A DNA stretch of 50,984 bases, taken from assembly GCA_947593655.1 (NCBI GenBank), contig CANQDS010000007.1:1-50984 (forward strand), read 5' to 3'. The position numbers and the translations under genes were made by a program. This DNA comes from an uncultured Lachnospiraceae bacterium (GTDB lineage: Bacteria; Bacillota; Clostridia; Lachnospirales; Lachnospiraceae). Positions 49,981-50,984 of this stretch are shown here, one piece after another. The notes under the pieces are model-generated. The model searched no databases, had not been told where the DNA came from, and saw only the letters and a program-made list of their open reading frames with translations. How positions within the stretch are numbered: the first letter of the stretch is position 1; the number at the start of each line of letters is the position of its first letter.

Positions 49981-50475
49981 ATGGTCAGTATAACAGATGC
50001 AAAACAGATTATCAGACTTGCAACGGATGCGGAGATTAAAGTATTTCTTGACGGCGGTTGGGGTGTAGATGCGCTTATTGGATATGAAACAAGAAGACAT
50101 AACGATATTGATATATTTGTAGAAAAGAAAGATTATCATAAATTTATACAGATAATTAAAAACAATGGTTTCTATGAGATAAAAATGGAGTATACAACAA
50201 CGAACCATACAGTATGGGAGGATTTGAAGAAAAGAATTATTGATTTACATTGTTTTGAATATACAAAAAATGGTGAAATTCTTTACGAATGGGATTGTTT
50301 TCCATCAGAGATTTTTTCGGGAATAGGAAAAATTGAGGAAATAGAAGTTTCTTGTATTGAACCGTATAGTCAACTGCTGTTCCATTTGGGATACGATTAT
50401 GATGAAAATGATATGCATGATGTAAAGTTGTTGTGCGAAGTATTTCATATGGAACTTCCTGAAGAGTATAGATAA
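49981..50475 (+). CDS. Lnu(C)-like lincosamide nucleotidyltransferase
   Basis: The start is the ATG at 49981 after AGGGAAGGA; the frame is open 66 bases further upstream but without a site. The 164-residue length equals that of Lnu(C) as I recall it. Motifs are VFLDGGWGVDALIGYETRRH (~20-39) and HNDIDIFVEKKDYHKF (~39-54), with the D-x-D metal site, then HTVWEDLKKRIIDLHCFEY (~75-93). Lnu enzymes adenylylate lincomycin and clindamycin at a hydroxyl group. The similarity by eye is high but not identical, so it could be a variant with altered range. It lies behind cassette copy 2 and before a terminator. Confidence 0.8.
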   Translation: MVSITDAKQIIRLATDAEIKVFLDGGWGVDALIGYETRRHNDIDIFVEKKDYHKFIQIIKNNGFYEIKMEYTTTNHTVWEDLKKRIIDLHCFEYTKNGEILYEWDCFPSEIFSGIGKIEEIEVSCIEPYSQLLFHLGYDYDENDMHDVKLLCEVFHMELPEEYR

Positions 50476-50547
50476 TCATAACTTCCCATTTGTCGGGGAA
50501 AATCAAAAAAGAAATAAAATATAAAAATTGAATATTGTTTACCTTTG

Positions 50548-50586
50548 GGTAGCGATTATCTTAACAGACAATCGGCTACCTTTTTT
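50548..50586 (+). terminator. Terminator after the Lnu(C)-like gene
   Basis: GGTAGC and GCTACC, extended by GATT/AATC with a bulged G, enclose a ~12-base loop and are followed by six T residues. It lies about 70 bases after the stop codon. Confidence 0.88.
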
Positions 50587-50658
50587 ATTTTTAGAAACCG
50601 TCAACACAGCACAGAAAGTCGCCGTCTTTCCTGTTGCTACTTGTCAAGGACATATTCA

Positions 50659-50859
50659 TCATTTTTCATCATTTTTTCCCCGACTGCCCCGTTTCCCATG
50701 CTCTAAGTCATAGAGAATGACACGTTTCAGCCTGTCCTCCACACTCTGGGCGCTGGTGTCTGAAAAGTGTACCTCTATCAAATATCTTGTCTTTTCGATC
50801 TGATGCTGCAAGCAGGGCGGTGTCTGCCCTGCGGTGTTGGTCTGAATGTTGTCGCTCAT
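50659..50859 (-). CDS. tnpW: TnpW-family small protein, second copy
   Basis: The start is set at the ATG at 50859 after AAGGAGG. The 66-residue product has a Thr/Gln-rich N-terminus, then IEKTRYLIEVHFSDTSAQSV and EDRLKRVILYDL, with the same Y-x-I-x-V-H-F-S core as the plus-strand TnpW. It ends in a basic tail (GKRGSRGKN). It is transcribed toward the Lnu(C)-like gene, from an element that continues beyond the right edge. It is preceded by a strong terminator-like hairpin. Role unknown. Confidence 0.75.
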   Translation of the reverse strand: MSDNIQTNTAGQTPPCLQHQIEKTRYLIEVHFSDTSAQSVEDRLKRVILYDLEHGKRGSRGKNDEK

Positions 50860-50877
50860 GTTCCTCCTTTTGAACGC

Positions 50878-50917
50878 AAAAAAAGCGCATGGTTTACATT
50901 TTACTGTTTCCATGCGC
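50878..50917 (-). terminator. Terminator or attenuator upstream of the second tnpW
   Basis: On the minus strand, GCGCATGG and CCATGCGC form a perfect 8-bp stem (loop ~17 bases) followed by seven T residues. It lies between the stop of the right-edge gene and the tnpW start. Confidence 0.9.
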
Positions 50918-50955
50918 CTTTACGCTGCTATTTTGATATTAAATTATTTTGTTAA

Positions 50956-50984
50956 TTATGCCAACTGCATAAGCTCGGCTTCAA
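50956..50984 (-). CDS. C-terminal end of a gene cut by the right edge
   Basis: On the minus strand the last eight codons of an open frame (EAELMQLA) end at a TAA at 50956-50958, about 40 bases before the terminator. The position suggests a gene of the same mobile element as the second tnpW. The fragment is too short to identify. Confidence 0.3.

Noticed and set aside
1-50984. CRISPR arrays
   Set aside because: No regularly spaced direct repeats with unique spacers were seen; the only tandem arrays are the 45-base RNA repeats and the 8-base repeat at 40007-40038.

Overview
The window looks like a chromosome segment of a gut Lachnospiraceae (Clostridia, Firmicutes). Shine-Dalgarno sites are strong AGGAGG types with several TTG starts, promoters are sigma-A-like, and the gene set is clostridial: cdaA-cdaR-glmM, ftsEX with a PucR-type regulator, a homoserine dehydrogenase beside an ApgM-like protein, and comF beside a YvyF-like gene. 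The mobile genes (tnpW, a Lnu(C)-like gene) and the type III antitoxin RNA also fit this family. The assignment is inference from gene content; no rRNA is present.

Layout. (1) 1-1034: a partial RhuM-family gene and decayed sequence at the left edge. (2) 1054-13651, minus strand: an AT-rich Wzx/Wzy capsule or exopolysaccharide operon read from a promoter at 13723-13751. Its order is polyprenyl-phosphate sugar transferase, Wzz-like chain-length protein with a degenerate kinase-like tail, GT4, GT2, EpsG-like polymerase, sulfotransferase, two GT4s, flippase, CDP-glycerol glycerophosphotransferase and a TagD-like cytidylyltransferase. The product is probably a glycerol-phosphate-decorated, possibly sulfated, surface polymer. 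(3) 13843-23946: a second, divergent flippase, then a long minus-strand operon from a promoter at 23918-23946. It carries two membrane proteins, the c-di-AMP synthase CdaA, its regulator CdaR, GlmM, HPr, two GT2 enzymes and a second Wzy-like membrane protein. (4) 24086-37962, minus strand: housekeeping genes, namely YvyF-like, ComF, GlpK, ApgM-like, Hom, an SPFH protein, RF2 with its programmed frameshift, VanZ, a C-terminal processing protease, FtsX, FtsE, a PucR regulator, YitT and a divergent TagA/WecG-like protein. (5) 37963-45801: a DnaA-box cluster, a WalR-box-controlled NlpC/P60 hydrolase, a YjfB-like small protein, RidA, CvfB, an acyl-ACP thioesterase, tRNA-Gln(CUG), YigZ and a class A penicillin-binding protein. 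(6) 45802-50984: an AT-rich accessory region of decayed mobile DNA.

The most striking signal is at 45855-46099. A consensus-like promoter is followed by two 45-nt tandem repeats. Four of the five differences between the repeats are compensatory and preserve an H-type pseudoknot. A GNRA-capped terminator follows, then a ribosome-binding site and a start codon for only 19 codons resembling the N-terminus of a ToxN/AbiQ-superfamily toxin. This is the architecture of a type III (CptIN-like) toxin-antitoxin locus whose RNA antitoxin is intact but whose toxin has been lost. About 0.8 kb further on lies a second decayed toxin-antitoxin pair (DinJ/YafQ-like), then two copies of a ~440-bp cassette. 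Each copy carries a pseudogene and is followed by a different accessory gene: an HD hydrolase after the first and a Lnu(C)-like nucleotidyltransferase after the second.

Other points of interest are four DnaA-box-like sites within 70 bp at 38081-38150, a WalR-type direct repeat just downstream of a perfect promoter for the cell-wall hydrolase, a probable leaderless mRNA at 37923, and the linkage of surface-polysaccharide genes to the c-di-AMP/GlmM/HPr operon.
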